In this document: positions 43,960 through 52,962 of the stretch, piece by piece
How the letters are laid out: each line of letters opens with the position of its first letter
Position numbering within the stretch: position 1 is the first letter of the stretch
Source: Poriferisodalis sp965215815
Lineage (GTDB): Bacteria > Actinomycetota > Acidimicrobiia > Acidimicrobiales > Poriferisodalaceae
Reading direction: 5' to 3'
Assembly: GCF_965215815.1 (NCBI RefSeq)
Contig: NZ_CBDCEO010000013.1
Coordinates: forward strand, 2,294,001-2,358,000
DNA: 64,000 nucleotides
Notes under the pieces: model-generated
Told to the model about the DNA's origin: nothing
Database searches by the model: none
The model's input: the letters and a program-made list of their open reading frames with translations, nothing else
Position numbers and translations under genes: made by a program

Positions 43960-45573
43960 TCAGGCGTTCTGGGTCTGCAGCCGGCGCGCGATCACCTTGA
44001 GGCACAGTGTCTCGTCGGCGCCCTCGAAGATCGACAGCACTCGGGCATCGACGAACAGCCGGCTCACCGTGTACTCCTCGGCGAAGCCGAACCCGCCGTG
44101 GATTTGCTGGGCCTCGCGGGTCACCCATTCGGCGGCCTTGCAGACGTACGCCTTGATCATGGAGGCCTCGAGCGCACCGCCGCCTCGCGCCATCATGCGC
44201 GCCACTTCGTGGCTGTACTGACGGGCTGCCGCGATGATCGCGGACATGCGGCCCAGCTTCGCCTGGGTCAATTGGTACTCGGCAATCGGCTGGCCGAACA
44301 CCCGGCGCTCGTCGGCGTAGGACCGGGCTTCGTCGTAGGCCGCCTGCATCACGCCGACCGCACGCGCCGCAGTCTGCAGCCGACCGTTCTCGAACCCGGC
44401 CATCTGCAGGTAGAAGCCCTGCCCGATGCCGTCATCGCCGCCGATGAGGTTTTCTGCGGGCACGAACCAGGCGTCGAAGGCGATCTCGAAGCTGTGCATG
44501 CCGCGGTAGCCGAGCGTGGCGATGGCTCGGCCCTCAATGGTGCCGCCGCGCTCGTCGGTGAATTGGAACGAGTGGCCTTCCGCCCGGGGCTTCGGCACGA
44601 TGAACAGGCTGAGCCCTCGGTGCGCCTTGCGTCGGTCGGGATCGGTGCGGGCCAGCAGCATCAGCACATCGGCCCTGCCGGCAAAGGTGCACCACGTCTT
44701 GGTGCCCGAGATGAGCCATCCGCCCTCAGTTGGGCTTGCCGAGACAACCAGGTTGGCAACGTCGCTGCCGTAATCGGGCTCGGTCACGGCGACCGCAACC
44801 ATGGTCTCGCCCGTGGCGATCTGGGGGAACCAGTGCTTCTTCTGCTCTTCGGTGCCGCCGCGTTCCAGCGCCCGGGTCAGGATTTCGGGCCGGGTGATGA
44901 GTGAGCCGCCTGCGCCGAGCGAGGCCCGCGACAGCTCCTCGGTGGCGATGACCATGCCCAGGTAGTCGCTCTCGGAGCCTGAGGCGAAACCGCCGTATTC
45001 CTCGGGCACCGACAGTCCGAAGCAGCCCAGCTCGGCGAGGCCCGAGATGATGTCCTCGGGAATGTCGGTGTCACCTCGGTGGATGTGCTCGGCGGCCGGC
45101 GCGATCTTGTCCTCGCCGAAACGGCGGAATGTCTCCGCTACGAGCTCAAAGTCCTCGTCGAGGTGGCTGGGCGCCTTCAAGCCAGCCAACGTCGCCACGT
45201 AGGACGGGTTGCGGTACGCGGCCACGAAGTCTCGGGTTGCATCCAGCGCACCCACCTCGAGACCCCACTCGGCGTCGCGGGCGAACAGCCGAGCGTTGAA
45301 CTCGCCCAGAGCATCGGCGATGAACCCGCAGCCGAGCCGTGCTTCTGCGTCGCCCTTTGCGCCCCAGTCGAGTAGGGACTCGCAGATGCGCATGGCCGAC
45401 GCCGTGTGCGCCAGGTCGTAGAGGAAGCACTGGTGGTCGTCACCGAGGCCAACGGCGTGGTTGGTCGCGCGGTTCACGGCTTCTACGCCGGCCGCCAGTG
45501 CGTCGGCCGCCGCCTTCATATCCGGTTCGGCAGGCCCCACGTTCGTCCCAGCGATTGTCCCTGTTGTGGTCAC
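43960..45573 (-). CDS. Acyl-CoA dehydrogenase family protein
   Basis: 537-aa FAD enzyme. An extra helical N-terminal 130 residues precede the standard core: GCFGLSVPEEYGGFASG, AVTEPDYGSDVANL (FAD/acyl contact), TWCTFAGRADVLMLLART, and the C-terminal helical domain with RQYSHEVARMMARGGG and QIHGGFGFAEEYTVSRLFVDARVLSIFEG (the last in pieces). Catalytic base probably Glu in the FEGADE segment. GTG 45573 is chosen because TAGCCT lies eight bases upstream. Divergent from a MaoC-type hydratase, a common beta-oxidation-like pairing. Confidence 0.88.
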   Translation of the reverse strand: MTTTGTIAGTNVGPAEPDMKAAADALAAGVEAVNRATNHAVGLGDDHQCFLYDLAHTASAMRICESLLDWGAKGDAEARLGCGFIADALGEFNARLFARDAEWGLEVGALDATRDFVAAYRNPSYVATLAGLKAPSHLDEDFELVAETFRRFGEDKIAPAAEHIHRGDTDIPEDIISGLAELGCFGLSVPEEYGGFASGSESDYLGMVIATEELSRASLGAGGSLITRPEILTRALERGGTEEQKKHWFPQIATGETMVAVAVTEPDYGSDVANLVVSASPTEGGWLISGTKTWCTFAGRADVLMLLARTDPDRRKAHRGLSLFIVPKPRAEGHSFQFTDERGGTIEGRAIATLGYRGMHSFEIAFDAWFVPAENLIGGDDGIGQGFYLQMAGFENGRLQTAARAVGVMQAAYDEARSYADERRVFGQPIAEYQLTQAKLGRMSAIIAAARQYSHEVARMMARGGGALEASMIKAYVCKAAEWVTREAQQIHGGFGFAEEYTVSRLFVDARVLSIFEGADETLCLKVIARRLQTQNA

Positions 45574-45690
45574 AGTCGCACAGGCTAAAGCCAGCTCTCC
45601 CAAGCAACCCGGCTGTCAACCCGGTAAGCGGGGGCCGTGCGCCCTACCATGGCTCGACCCTTGCACCAGCACCACTTCGCGGAGGTTCCT

Positions 45691-46212
45691 GTGACCGTCC
45701 ATGACCGCCCGTTCGGGCGCTACTTCGAGGATTTCGAGATCGGCGACGTGTACCGCCACTGGCCGGGCAAGACGATCACCGAGGCCGACGATCACCTGTT
45801 CTGCATGATCACCATGAATCACCACCCGCTGCACACCAATGAGTGGTTCGCTCAGCACGAGACCGTGCACGGGAAGAACGTGGTGGTGGGCAACCTCGTG
45901 TACTCGCTGGTGCTCGGCATGAGCGTGCCTGACGTGAGCGGCGCTGCCATCGCCAACCTCGAAGTCGAGACCCTCACCCACTCGCGCCCGACCTTCCACG
46001 GTGACACCATCTACGCCGTCACCAAGGTGCTGGACAAGCGGGAGTCCGGATCACGGCCCGACCGGGGCGTGGTGACCGTCGAGACACGGGCTTTCAATCA
46101 GCGATCCGAAGAGGTCTGCTACTTCCGGCGCAAGGTGATGATCTGGAAGCGAGACACATCGCCCGTGCGACGCTTCCCCTACAGCGACGAGGCTGCCGTC
46201 GGGGAGGCCTGA
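45691..46212 (+). CDS. MaoC family dehydratase
   Basis: 173-aa hot-dog-fold enoyl-CoA hydratase relative. FEDFEIGDVYRHWPGKTITEADDHLF with catalytic Asp and the NHHPLHTNEWFA segment with catalytic His are intact; the second half ends in a short basic tail. GTG 45691 with GGAGG five bases upstream is preferred over an upstream ATG. Close in style to mesaconyl-CoA hydratase-like single-domain MaoC proteins, which would suit the malyl-CoA-lyase-like genes near 57 kb, but that link is speculative. Confidence 0.88.
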   Translation: MTVHDRPFGRYFEDFEIGDVYRHWPGKTITEADDHLFCMITMNHHPLHTNEWFAQHETVHGKNVVVGNLVYSLVLGMSVPDVSGAAIANLEVETLTHSRPTFHGDTIYAVTKVLDKRESGSRPDRGVVTVETRAFNQRSEEVCYFRRKVMIWKRDTSPVRRFPYSDEAAVGEA

Positions 46213-46216
46213 CAGC

Positions 46217-47065
46217 TTGCGCCATGGTGCCCTGATCACGTGGTGGGCGGCCGAGCGACGAGACCTGCCGTGGCGACGCACCCATGACCCGTGGCTTGTG
46301 CTGGTCTCGGAGGTCATGCTGCAGCAGACCCAAGTTGAGCGGGTTCTGCCCTACTTCGAGAGCTTTGTCGAGCGCTGGCCCACGCCGCAGCGTTGTGCCG
46401 AGGCGGCTTTGTCTGAAGTGCTGGCGGCATGGCAAGGACTGGGCTACCCCCGCCGCGCTCGCAACCTGCGGCGAACGGCAACGCTCATCACCCAGCGGCA
46501 CGGCGGTGAGGTGCCCTCCGGTTTGGACGACTTGGGTGATCTGCCCGGTATCGGTCCCTACACGGCTCGGGCCGTGCAGGCATTCGCCTTCGGCATCGAC
46601 ACCGGGGTGGTCGACACGAACGTGGGTCGCATCCTGGCCCGCTGGACGGGTCACCGGCTGACTGCATCGCAAGCTCAGCGGATCGCCGACGAGCTGGTGC
46701 CCGCTGGGGAGGGCTGGTCATGGAACCAGGCGATGATGGATTTGGGCAACCGGATCTGCACCAAGCGGACCCCACGCTGCCGCGACTGCCCGGTACGGAA
46801 GTGGTGCGCATGGGCGGGTTCACAGGGGCCTGATCCGGCTGACCGCAGTGCTGGTGTCAGTACCCGCCAGGCGCCGTATGAGGGCAGCGACCGGCAGGCC
46901 CGGGGACGCTTGCTTGCTGCGCTGTCAGAGTGCGAGATAGGGCGCGCTCATGCCGCGGCGGCAATGGATCTCGAACACGACGAGATCCGCGTGCAACGGC
47001 TCGTCAGTGAATTGATCGCCGAAGGCTTGATCACCGCAGACGGCGACCAGCTCCGGCTGGGATGA
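46217..47065 (+). CDS. mutY: A/G-specific adenine glycosylase (MutY)
   Basis: 282-aa base-excision repair enzyme removing A opposite 8-oxo-G. Catalytic Glu in VSEVMLQQTQVERV, helix-hairpin-helix LPGIGPYTARAV, catalytic Asp in VVDTNVGRIL, and the 4Fe-4S site CTKRTPRCRDCPVRKWC (C-x6-C-x2-C-x5-C). After the cluster it is short: the last 60 residues look like a winged-helix rather than the usual Nudix-like 8-oxo-G reader domain. TTG start, four bases after the MaoC stop, is the best in-frame choice. Confidence 0.9.
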   Translation: MRHGALITWWAAERRDLPWRRTHDPWLVLVSEVMLQQTQVERVLPYFESFVERWPTPQRCAEAALSEVLAAWQGLGYPRRARNLRRTATLITQRHGGEVPSGLDDLGDLPGIGPYTARAVQAFAFGIDTGVVDTNVGRILARWTGHRLTASQAQRIADELVPAGEGWSWNQAMMDLGNRICTKRTPRCRDCPVRKWCAWAGSQGPDPADRSAGVSTRQAPYEGSDRQARGRLLAALSECEIGRAHAAAAMDLEHDEIRVQRLVSELIAEGLITADGDQLRLG

Positions 47066-47101
47066 TTTAGGTCGACTACTCCGCCACGCTGTGCTTGTTG
47101 G

Positions 47102-47126
47102 GCTCGTGGCTCAAGTAGCCACGAGC
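47102..47126. terminator. Bidirectional terminator hairpin between mutY and the UGSC gene
   Basis: GCTCGTGGCT (47102-47111) and AGCCACGAGC (47117-47126) pair perfectly over 10 bp around a 5-nt loop. It sits between two convergent genes and includes the last codons of the UGSC gene. No U-run, as usual in GC-rich actinobacteria. Confidence 0.65.
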
Positions 47127-47629
47127 TGCTCAATCAGCTCGTCGAAGGCCTTGTCGGCGATGGCGACCATCTCGTCGTCGGTGCGGTCCTGGATGGGATG
47201 TTCCACCCACACAGCGGCCGGGTCGAAGCCGAGCGCCTTGCCCTGCACTTGCGCACCGTCGACGAATTGGACGGTGGCGACGAAGACGGACGGAATGCCG
47301 CGGCGTTCCAGATCAGCGATGTCGTGCACACTGCACGACGTGCAACTGCCTCAATCGGCTAGCGCTTCGATCACCACGTCGCATTGAGTGGCGATCTCGT
47401 GGCGCAGGTCGACCGGCGCCGGCTTGGTGAACGTGGGCTTGGAGTAGCGCTCGACGCGCAGGCCCCGCTCGGTCAGCCGTTCCTCCAGCCGGTTCAGGAA
47501 TCGGTCGCCGCGGGGCTTGCTGATGTCCAGCAGTCCAACGGTAAGACCATCCAGCGAGTCTGGCCGCGTCACGCGTTCACGATGCGCAGGCGCTGCCTCG
47601 TTCGTGGGGTCCAAAACGACAGTGCTCAT
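47111..47629 (-). CDS. UGSC family selenoprotein, TGA read as Sec at residue 93
   Basis: 172-aa gene crossed by one in-frame TGA at 47353-47351. Reading it as Sec gives VIEALAD-U-GSC-TSC, exactly the UGSC motif that names this selenoprotein family. The two halves are in the same frame and form one Rossmann-like domain: GLTVGLLDISKPRGDRFL, then the motif loop, then VFVATVQFVDGAQ and a C-terminal helix. ATG 47629 has GGGGAGA six bases upstream. It follows a thioredoxin-fusion gene by 88 bp on the same strand. A redox role with the thioredoxin partner is inferred; the reaction is unknown. Confidence 0.9.
47321..47339 (-). promoter_or_regulatory. Predicted bacterial SECIS element in the UGSC gene
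   Basis: On the minus strand, GTCGTGCA and TGCACGAC form a perfect 8-bp stem with loop GTG (five-nt loop AGTGT if the last A-U pair is open). The stem starts 12 nt and the loop about 19 nt after the TGA, with G at the start of the loop, within bacterial SECIS limits. Confidence 0.82.
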
Positions 47630-47717
47630 GTGGTCTCCCCTGTGTTGGATCCGGTAGGCACGTCCCGATCGACTGTAGTCGCCCAGGGTCTGAGCGGCCC
47701 GAAGTTGAGTGAGTCTG

Positions 47718-49238
47718 CTAGCGCCAGGGATCGATCTCGACACACACGGGTTGGGATCCCACATCGCCGTTCACCCAACCGCCGATGACCGCCGAGAACA
47801 GGCCAGCACCGCCACCGCAGTGCACGAGGTGCAGGCCTCCCTCACGGAACTTGGGAAGGTCCGTCTCGCCCAGGAACTCGGGGACTCCCTCGGAGATGCC
47901 GCCAGCGCCGCGCACCAATTCGGCGCCAGGACGGGTCGTCAGCTCGTTGATGCGCAGGGCCGTCTGCTGGCGGGACCAGCCGCTGTCGATGAAGACACGG
48001 GAGTGGTCGGGTGCCACCGCCAGGATTGCATCGAAGCCCAGCACGAGCTTGGGGTGATGGATCGCGTTCAGCGCGGACGCCATCGTGCGCGCCAGCGATT
48101 CGGGATCGCGAGACATCTGGTCGACGACCGAACGAGGCGCTTCGCCGGGGAAGGCCGTCACCGTGTTCGTTCCGGCTTCGAAGCCGAAGTCTGTGCACAG
48201 CGGATCCCAGCCGGTGTCGCCGTCGCCGTTGCCGGGGCCAGGCGCAGCCGCGATCCCGCCTTCGATTTCAGCGAAGCAGAAGCCCACCTTGCCGGGCTGG
48301 CCCAACGCTGCCCGGTCAACCTCGCCGGGCCGGCCTCCGCCGACGTTTCGCACAATCAGTTGCACCGCCCGGCCGATGGTGCTGTTGGCACGGTTGCCCT
48401 GACCGAAGACGTTGATGCCGTTGTTCATGCCGATCCGGCGCGCAATGGGGCCGTTGACGATGAACACAGGCCCCACCGGCATGGTGGTGGCCAGCATTCC
48501 GTGCATGTTGAACGTGCTGTTGCACACAGCAGTGAGTGCAGCCAGCACCACTGGGAAGTACTCGGGCCGGCAGCCAGCCATGACGGCGTTCGTGGCCGCC
48601 TTCTCGACTGTGCAGTCGGCGAGATCCGGTGCGACGTTGGCCACCACCTCGTCGGGGGAGCGTGTCGTGCCCGTGAGCATTGCCGCCACCCGTTCGGCGG
48701 TCGGAGGCACAAGCGGCAAGCCGTCAGACCAGCCGCGGTCGAACATCGCCTCGTGGACGTCCTCCTGGCTGCCGAACTCGACGCGGCGGGCGCTCATTGC
48801 TGAGCCGCCGAACCGGGCTTGGAGAGCGACAGCGTGAGCTGGATCCACCGATAGCGAGCCGCATCCGGGGCGCATCTCGGGCAGGCCGTCTCCCAGCTCG
48901 TCGAGGCCGGTGAACGACTCCCACTCGGTTCGGGACCAGCCCACGATGCGTCCGGCTTCAGCGCCGTCTTCAAAGCGCATCAGCGTCGGCACCGTCTCGA
49001 TGTCGTTGTGCCACGAGAAGTCCAGGTCAGCGTCGTGCTGGGGGACTGACACCGTCTCGGGAAACGCAGGATCATCCTGAGTGAATACCGTCAGCACACC
49101 CCGGGCCTCGATGTCGCCCAGCACTGGCGCAATCAGCTCGCATGTCGGGCAGTCCCGCTTCACGACGGCAACCAAGCCATCGCGTAGCGCACTCGCTGCA
49201 TCGCCGCTTGTTGTGGTCCCGCCTGCCTTCGAACTCAT
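47718..49238 (-). CDS. Thioredoxin-domain protein fused to a large UGSC-associated domain
   Basis: 506 aa. Residues 20-115 are thioredoxin-like with active site C30-P-T-C33 and TVPTLMRFEDG (cis-Pro). From about residue 145 a 350-residue domain of unknown function follows: FDRGWSDGLPLVPPT, PDLADCTVEKAATNAVMAG, NSTFNMHGMLATTMPVGPVF, NRANSTIGRAVQLI. TAGTCT lies six bases before the ATG, so it heads a leaderless operon with the UGSC selenoprotein. I infer that it is the electron donor or a co-enzyme of the selenoprotein. Confidence 0.82.
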   Translation of the reverse strand: MSSKAGGTTTSGDAASALRDGLVAVVKRDCPTCELIAPVLGDIEARGVLTVFTQDDPAFPETVSVPQHDADLDFSWHNDIETVPTLMRFEDGAEAGRIVGWSRTEWESFTGLDELGDGLPEMRPGCGSLSVDPAHAVALQARFGGSAMSARRVEFGSQEDVHEAMFDRGWSDGLPLVPPTAERVAAMLTGTTRSPDEVVANVAPDLADCTVEKAATNAVMAGCRPEYFPVVLAALTAVCNSTFNMHGMLATTMPVGPVFIVNGPIARRIGMNNGINVFGQGNRANSTIGRAVQLIVRNVGGGRPGEVDRAALGQPGKVGFCFAEIEGGIAAAPGPGNGDGDTGWDPLCTDFGFEAGTNTVTAFPGEAPRSVVDQMSRDPESLARTMASALNAIHHPKLVLGFDAILAVAPDHSRVFIDSGWSRQQTALRINELTTRPGAELVRGAGGISEGVPEFLGETDLPKFREGGLHLVHCGGGAGLFSAVIGGWVNGDVGSQPVCVEIDPWR

Positions 49239-49250
49239 GGCCGGAGACTA
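49239..49250 (-). promoter_or_regulatory. Leaderless-type -10 box of the thioredoxin-UGSC operon
   Basis: Minus-strand TAGTCT (49250-49245), six bases, then ATG at 49238. Confidence 0.5.
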
Positions 49251-49322
49251 CATAGGGCCATGCAGAACGGACCGGGTGCTGCGAGCTCCAACGGAGACGG
49301 GGAACGGCCCCGGCGGCGTGTC

Positions 49323-49335
49323 TAGGGTTGCAACC
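49323..49335 (+). promoter_or_regulatory. Leaderless-type -10 box of the flavin reductase gene
   Basis: TAGGGT at 49323-49328, seven bases, then GTG at 49336. Confidence 0.5.
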
Positions 49336-49830
49336 GTGACTGACGCGAGCGACCAGCCGTCCATCGATTCCGGGCTCTTCCGCAACGTGCTTGGGCACTT
49401 CCCGACCGGCGTTGCCGCCGTGACCGCCGTCAACGAGGGCCGTCCCGTCGGCATGGCCATCGGCTCGTTCACGTCGGTGTCGCTGGATCCGCCGCTCGTG
49501 GCATTCCTGCCCACCAAGGACTCCACGTCGTGGGCCGACATTCGTGCGGCCGGCTCGTTCTGCGTGAACGTCATGGCCCAGGATCAGATGGCTACCTGCG
49601 GCGTCATGGCCAGCCGGGCCGATGACAAGTTCGTCGACCTCAGCTGGCGTCCCGGGCCGACTGGCGCCCCCATCATCGACGGTTCGATCGCCTACATCGA
49701 CTGCACCATCGAGGCCGTGTACGACGGCGGCGATCACGACATCGTCGTCGGTCGGGTCGTGGGGCTCGATGTGCTCGACGCCAAGGACCCTCTGCTGTTC
49801 TGGAAGGGTGGCTACGGCACCTTTGCCTGA
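49336..49830 (+). CDS. Flavin reductase family protein
   Basis: 164-aa FMN-binding split-barrel protein of the flavin reductase (HpaC-like) family, supplying reduced flavin to two-component monooxygenases. FRNVLGHFPTGVAAVTA, GMAIGSFTSVSLDPPLVAFLP (two pieces) and SFCVNVMAQDQ are the family core; GGDHDIVVGRV holds the usual GDH motif. The GTG at 49336 is preferred over longer frames because of the -10 box. Possible clients in the window are the DszA-like and group D monooxygenases at its two ends. Confidence 0.88.
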   Translation: MTDASDQPSIDSGLFRNVLGHFPTGVAAVTAVNEGRPVGMAIGSFTSVSLDPPLVAFLPTKDSTSWADIRAAGSFCVNVMAQDQMATCGVMASRADDKFVDLSWRPGPTGAPIIDGSIAYIDCTIEAVYDGGDHDIVVGRVVGLDVLDAKDPLLFWKGGYGTFA

Positions 49831-49866
49831 GGGCCTGATCGGGTACATGGGTGATCGGGTGATCGA

Positions 49867-50241
49867 GTGATCGGCACCGTCGCCCGGATAGCGCTGGGCG
49901 TCCTGTTCTTGGCATCGGGGGCGTTGAAGCTGCGTGACCCGTCATGGCCGGGCGCAGCCCGAGCCATAGGTGCGCCGCGCTGGACGATCTCGCTCATTGC
50001 GCCCATCGAGATCGTGCTGGGGGCGGGCTTGGCGGCCGGGGTAGCCGAGCCGTGGCCGGCGTGGCTGGCACTGGGGTTGCTAGCCGTCTTCAGCGCAGCG
50101 CTGGCGCTGGTGCTGCGCCGACCGCCTGAGGACAGGCCTGCGTGTGCCTGCTTCGGCCGCTGGTCCGCGAAGCCCGTCGGTGCCGGTTCGCTGTTTCGAA
50201 ACGGCGCGCTCGCCGTGCTCGCGATCGTGGCCCTCGTCTAG
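49867..50241 (+). CDS. MauE/DoxX-like redox-associated membrane protein
   Basis: 124-aa protein with four membrane segments, of the MauE/DoxX group. IALGVLFLASGALKLRDP is the typical first helix; ACACFGRW between helices 3 and 4 carries a Cys pair usual in MauE-like proteins linked to thiol redox reactions. GTG start at 49867. Whether it serves the thioredoxin-UGSC genes 1 kb away is only a guess. Confidence 0.8.
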   Translation: MIGTVARIALGVLFLASGALKLRDPSWPGAARAIGAPRWTISLIAPIEIVLGAGLAAGVAEPWPAWLALGLLAVFSAALALVLRRPPEDRPACACFGRWSAKPVGAGSLFRNGALAVLAIVALV

Positions 50242-50247
50242 AGCCTC

Positions 50248-52341
50248 TTACGCCACGCCGAGCACGTCGCAGATGAAGGCCAGGACGAACGCCTCATCGC
50301 GCCACGCGTTGTAGCGACCAGACGGGCCGCCGTGGCCGGCTCCCATCTCGGTGCGCAGCAGGATCGGCTTCGTCGACGTCGTCGTTTCCCGCAATTTGGC
50401 GACCCACTTGGCCGGCTCCCAATACTGCACCCGTGGATCGTTGAGCCCGGCGGTCACGAGCAGCGCCGGATGCTCGACGGCCTCCACGTTCTCATAGGGC
50501 GCGTACGACCGGATTGTCTCGAACGCCTCCGGATCGGCGGGGTCGCCCCACTCGTCGTACTCGGTGACTGTGAGCGGGATGTCGGGGTCCAGCATCGTGT
50601 TCAGCACGTCCACGAACGGCACTTCGGCAACCACGCCGCAGAACAATTCCGGCCGGCGGTTCACCATGGCGCCCATCAGCAATCCGCCGGCGCTGCCTCC
50701 ACGGGCAGCGATCCGTGCAGGGTCGGCCCAATTGGCTGCTCCGAGATGCTCAGCGCACGCAGCGAAATCATCGAACGTGTTCGACTTCTTGGCCAGCTTG
50801 CCGCCTTCGTACCAGGGGCGGCCGAGCTCGCCGCCGCCGCGAACATGGGCGATCGCAAACAGAACTCCCCGGTCGAGCAGCGACAACCGCGCCGACGAGA
50901 ACGACGCCGGCATCGGCATCTCGTACGCGCCATAGCCGTACAACAGGCACGGCGCAGGCCAACTGATGGCGCTCGGCTTCCACACCACGCTGATGGGGAT
51001 TTCGGCACCGTCGGGGGCTGTCGCCCTGATGCGCTCGGTCTGGTATGCCGTCAGGTCGACGCCACCCAGCACCGGGAGTTGATCCAGCAGTTCTCGCTCT
51101 CGGTTGTCGAGGTCCAGTTCGAAGATCGACGGAGGCGTGACCATCGACGTGTAGCCGAAGCGGTACCGCTTGGTCTCGTATTCGGCATTCGAGCCGCCAC
51201 CTGCCTCGTAGACGGGCTCGGGCATCTCGATCTCGAACCCCGGGCCCAGCGGGGATCCCTCGCCTGCGGAGCGGGTGTCGTGGACGTGCATCGACACCAG
51301 TCCGTCCTTGCGCTCGTGGACGACAGCGAAGTCGGCGAAGCAGTCCACGCCGTCGAGGCGGATCCCAGGCCGAGCACCGATGAGCTCCCGCCACGGGCGT
51401 GAGTCGTCCCCGTCTCCAGTCGGGAGCCGTGCTTCCATGAGGCGGAAGTCCTCCGCGCCGTCATTGGTGACGATGAGCAGGCGATCGCCCTGGTGGTCGA
51501 TGCCGTATTCGATGCCTTGGCGGCGCTCCTGCACAAGCAACAGCCCTGAAGTCGGATCGTCGGCGTCGAGAAGGCGATGCTCGGAAGTGGTCTTCGACTC
51601 GCACCCGATCCCGATGTAGCGGTCGCTGCGGGAGGCTCCGACGCCGACCCAGAACCGCTCGTCGTCCTCCCGGTAAACCTCGACATCATCGGCAGGGTCG
51701 GTGCCGACGACATGGCGGATCACCCGATTCGGGCGCTGGGCGTCGTCGGTGCGCACGACAAACATGGTCGAGTTGTCGTTCGCCCAGACCAGGCCGTAGC
51801 TGAGGTCCGCCAGCCCGCAGCCCTCGGTAGGGATACCGGGCGCATCGAGCATGCGGCCGCTGGCGATCTCGAAGACCGTCAGCGAGTACTTCTCGTCGCC
51901 GTCGGTATCGGTGGTGTAGGCGAGCAGCCGATGATCGGGGCTGACTGCCAGATCACCGACAGCGAAGTAGTCGTGCCCTTCGGCCAGCTCGTTCTCGTCG
52001 AGCAGCACGGTCTCCTGGTCGTCAGTCCCGCCTCTGGGCCGCCGAACGTGGATGCCGTACTGGAGGCCCTCGACGGTGCGAGCCCGGTACTCCCATTCGT
52101 CCTTCGGCGTCGGCAGCGACTGGTGGGTCTCTTTGATCCGCGACTTGATCTCTTCGAAGAGGGTCTCGCGCAGATCCGCTAGGTGGTCGGTGGCTGCCTC
52201 GGTATAGACGTTCTCGGCTTCCAGGTGCTCCCGCACCATCGGGTCGTCGCGATCTCGTAGCCAATGCCACGGATCCTCGGTCTCAGTGCCGTGCACTCGC
52301 CGGACGTGCGACCGCTTTGGTGCCACTGGTGGCTGCGCCAT
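50248..52341 (-). CDS. ptrB: S9 family peptidase, oligopeptidase B
   Basis: 697-aa prolyl-oligopeptidase family enzyme, oligopeptidase B type, cutting short peptides after basic residues. N-terminal beta-propeller (DPWHWLRDRDDPMV is a standard opening), then the hydrolase domain: YGYGAYEMPMPASF, nucleophile Ser in RGGSAGGLLMG, Asp in GLNDPRVQYWEPAKWVAKLR, and His in GAGHGGPSGRY. Length matches the family. Convergent with the MauE-like gene. Confidence 0.93.
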   Translation of the reverse strand: MAQPPVAPKRSHVRRVHGTETEDPWHWLRDRDDPMVREHLEAENVYTEAATDHLADLRETLFEEIKSRIKETHQSLPTPKDEWEYRARTVEGLQYGIHVRRPRGGTDDQETVLLDENELAEGHDYFAVGDLAVSPDHRLLAYTTDTDGDEKYSLTVFEIASGRMLDAPGIPTEGCGLADLSYGLVWANDNSTMFVVRTDDAQRPNRVIRHVVGTDPADDVEVYREDDERFWVGVGASRSDRYIGIGCESKTTSEHRLLDADDPTSGLLLVQERRQGIEYGIDHQGDRLLIVTNDGAEDFRLMEARLPTGDGDDSRPWRELIGARPGIRLDGVDCFADFAVVHERKDGLVSMHVHDTRSAGEGSPLGPGFEIEMPEPVYEAGGGSNAEYETKRYRFGYTSMVTPPSIFELDLDNRERELLDQLPVLGGVDLTAYQTERIRATAPDGAEIPISVVWKPSAISWPAPCLLYGYGAYEMPMPASFSSARLSLLDRGVLFAIAHVRGGGELGRPWYEGGKLAKKSNTFDDFAACAEHLGAANWADPARIAARGGSAGGLLMGAMVNRRPELFCGVVAEVPFVDVLNTMLDPDIPLTVTEYDEWGDPADPEAFETIRSYAPYENVEAVEHPALLVTAGLNDPRVQYWEPAKWVAKLRETTTSTKPILLRTEMGAGHGGPSGRYNAWRDEAFVLAFICDVLGVA

Positions 52342-52414
52342 GAGGTGCGCACAGTACCGGGCACAGGACTCCCGCCAACGGTCGAGGCGGGTGGTGAGCA
52401 GCCACGGCTGCGCC

Positions 52415-52426
52415 TAGCTTGGCGGC
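52415..52426 (+). promoter_or_regulatory. Leaderless-type -10 box of the gamma-carbonic anhydrase gene
   Basis: TAGCTT at 52415-52420, GGCGGC, then GTG at 52427. Confidence 0.5.
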
Positions 52427-52945
52427 GTGCCTATCTACGCCCTTGGCGACTACGTGCCAGACATCCATCCCGATGCCTTCGTGATGCCTGAGGCAATCAT
52501 CATCGGTCGCGTCACGATCGGTCCCGAGGCCTCGATCTGGTCGGGTGCGGTGCTGCGCGGCGACGACAACGACATCGTCGTGGGCGCCGGCACCTCGGTG
52601 CAGGACAACGCCGTACTGCACGTCACCGAGGAGTGGTCCACGACAGTGGGGGAGCGCTGCACCATCGGGCACCTTGCGCACATCGAAGGCGGCGTAGTGC
52701 ACGACGAGGCGCTCGTTGGCACAGGCGCGATCGTGCTGCACGATGCCGAGATCGGTGAGCGAGCACTAGTTGGCGCCGGAGCGGTCGTGCCGGGGGGCAT
52801 GAAGGTCCCGCCGGGCACCATCGCAGTCGGCACCCCGGCCAAGATCCGCGAGCACCCCGACACCGCTTCGCTGATCCTGCCGGGCGTGCAGAACTACCTG
52901 GACCGCCGAGTCCGCTACATGGGCGAGCTCCGCCGCATCGACTGA
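52427..52945 (+). CDS. Gamma carbonic anhydrase family protein
   Basis: 172-aa left-handed beta-helix (hexapeptide repeat) protein. Zinc-binding His positions are visible in VLHVTEE, CTIGHLAHIEGG and nearby; AVLRGDDNDIVVG and GAGAVVPGGMKVPPGTIAVGTPAKIRE are characteristic of the YrdA/PaaY/CaiE-type group. Forms trimers; carbonic anhydrase activity varies within the family, so the reaction is not certain. Confidence 0.92.
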   Translation: MPIYALGDYVPDIHPDAFVMPEAIIIGRVTIGPEASIWSGAVLRGDDNDIVVGAGTSVQDNAVLHVTEEWSTTVGERCTIGHLAHIEGGVVHDEALVGTGAIVLHDAEIGERALVGAGAVVPGGMKVPPGTIAVGTPAKIREHPDTASLILPGVQNYLDRRVRYMGELRRID

Positions 52946-52962
52946 TCCAGCGACCGGCTGCG

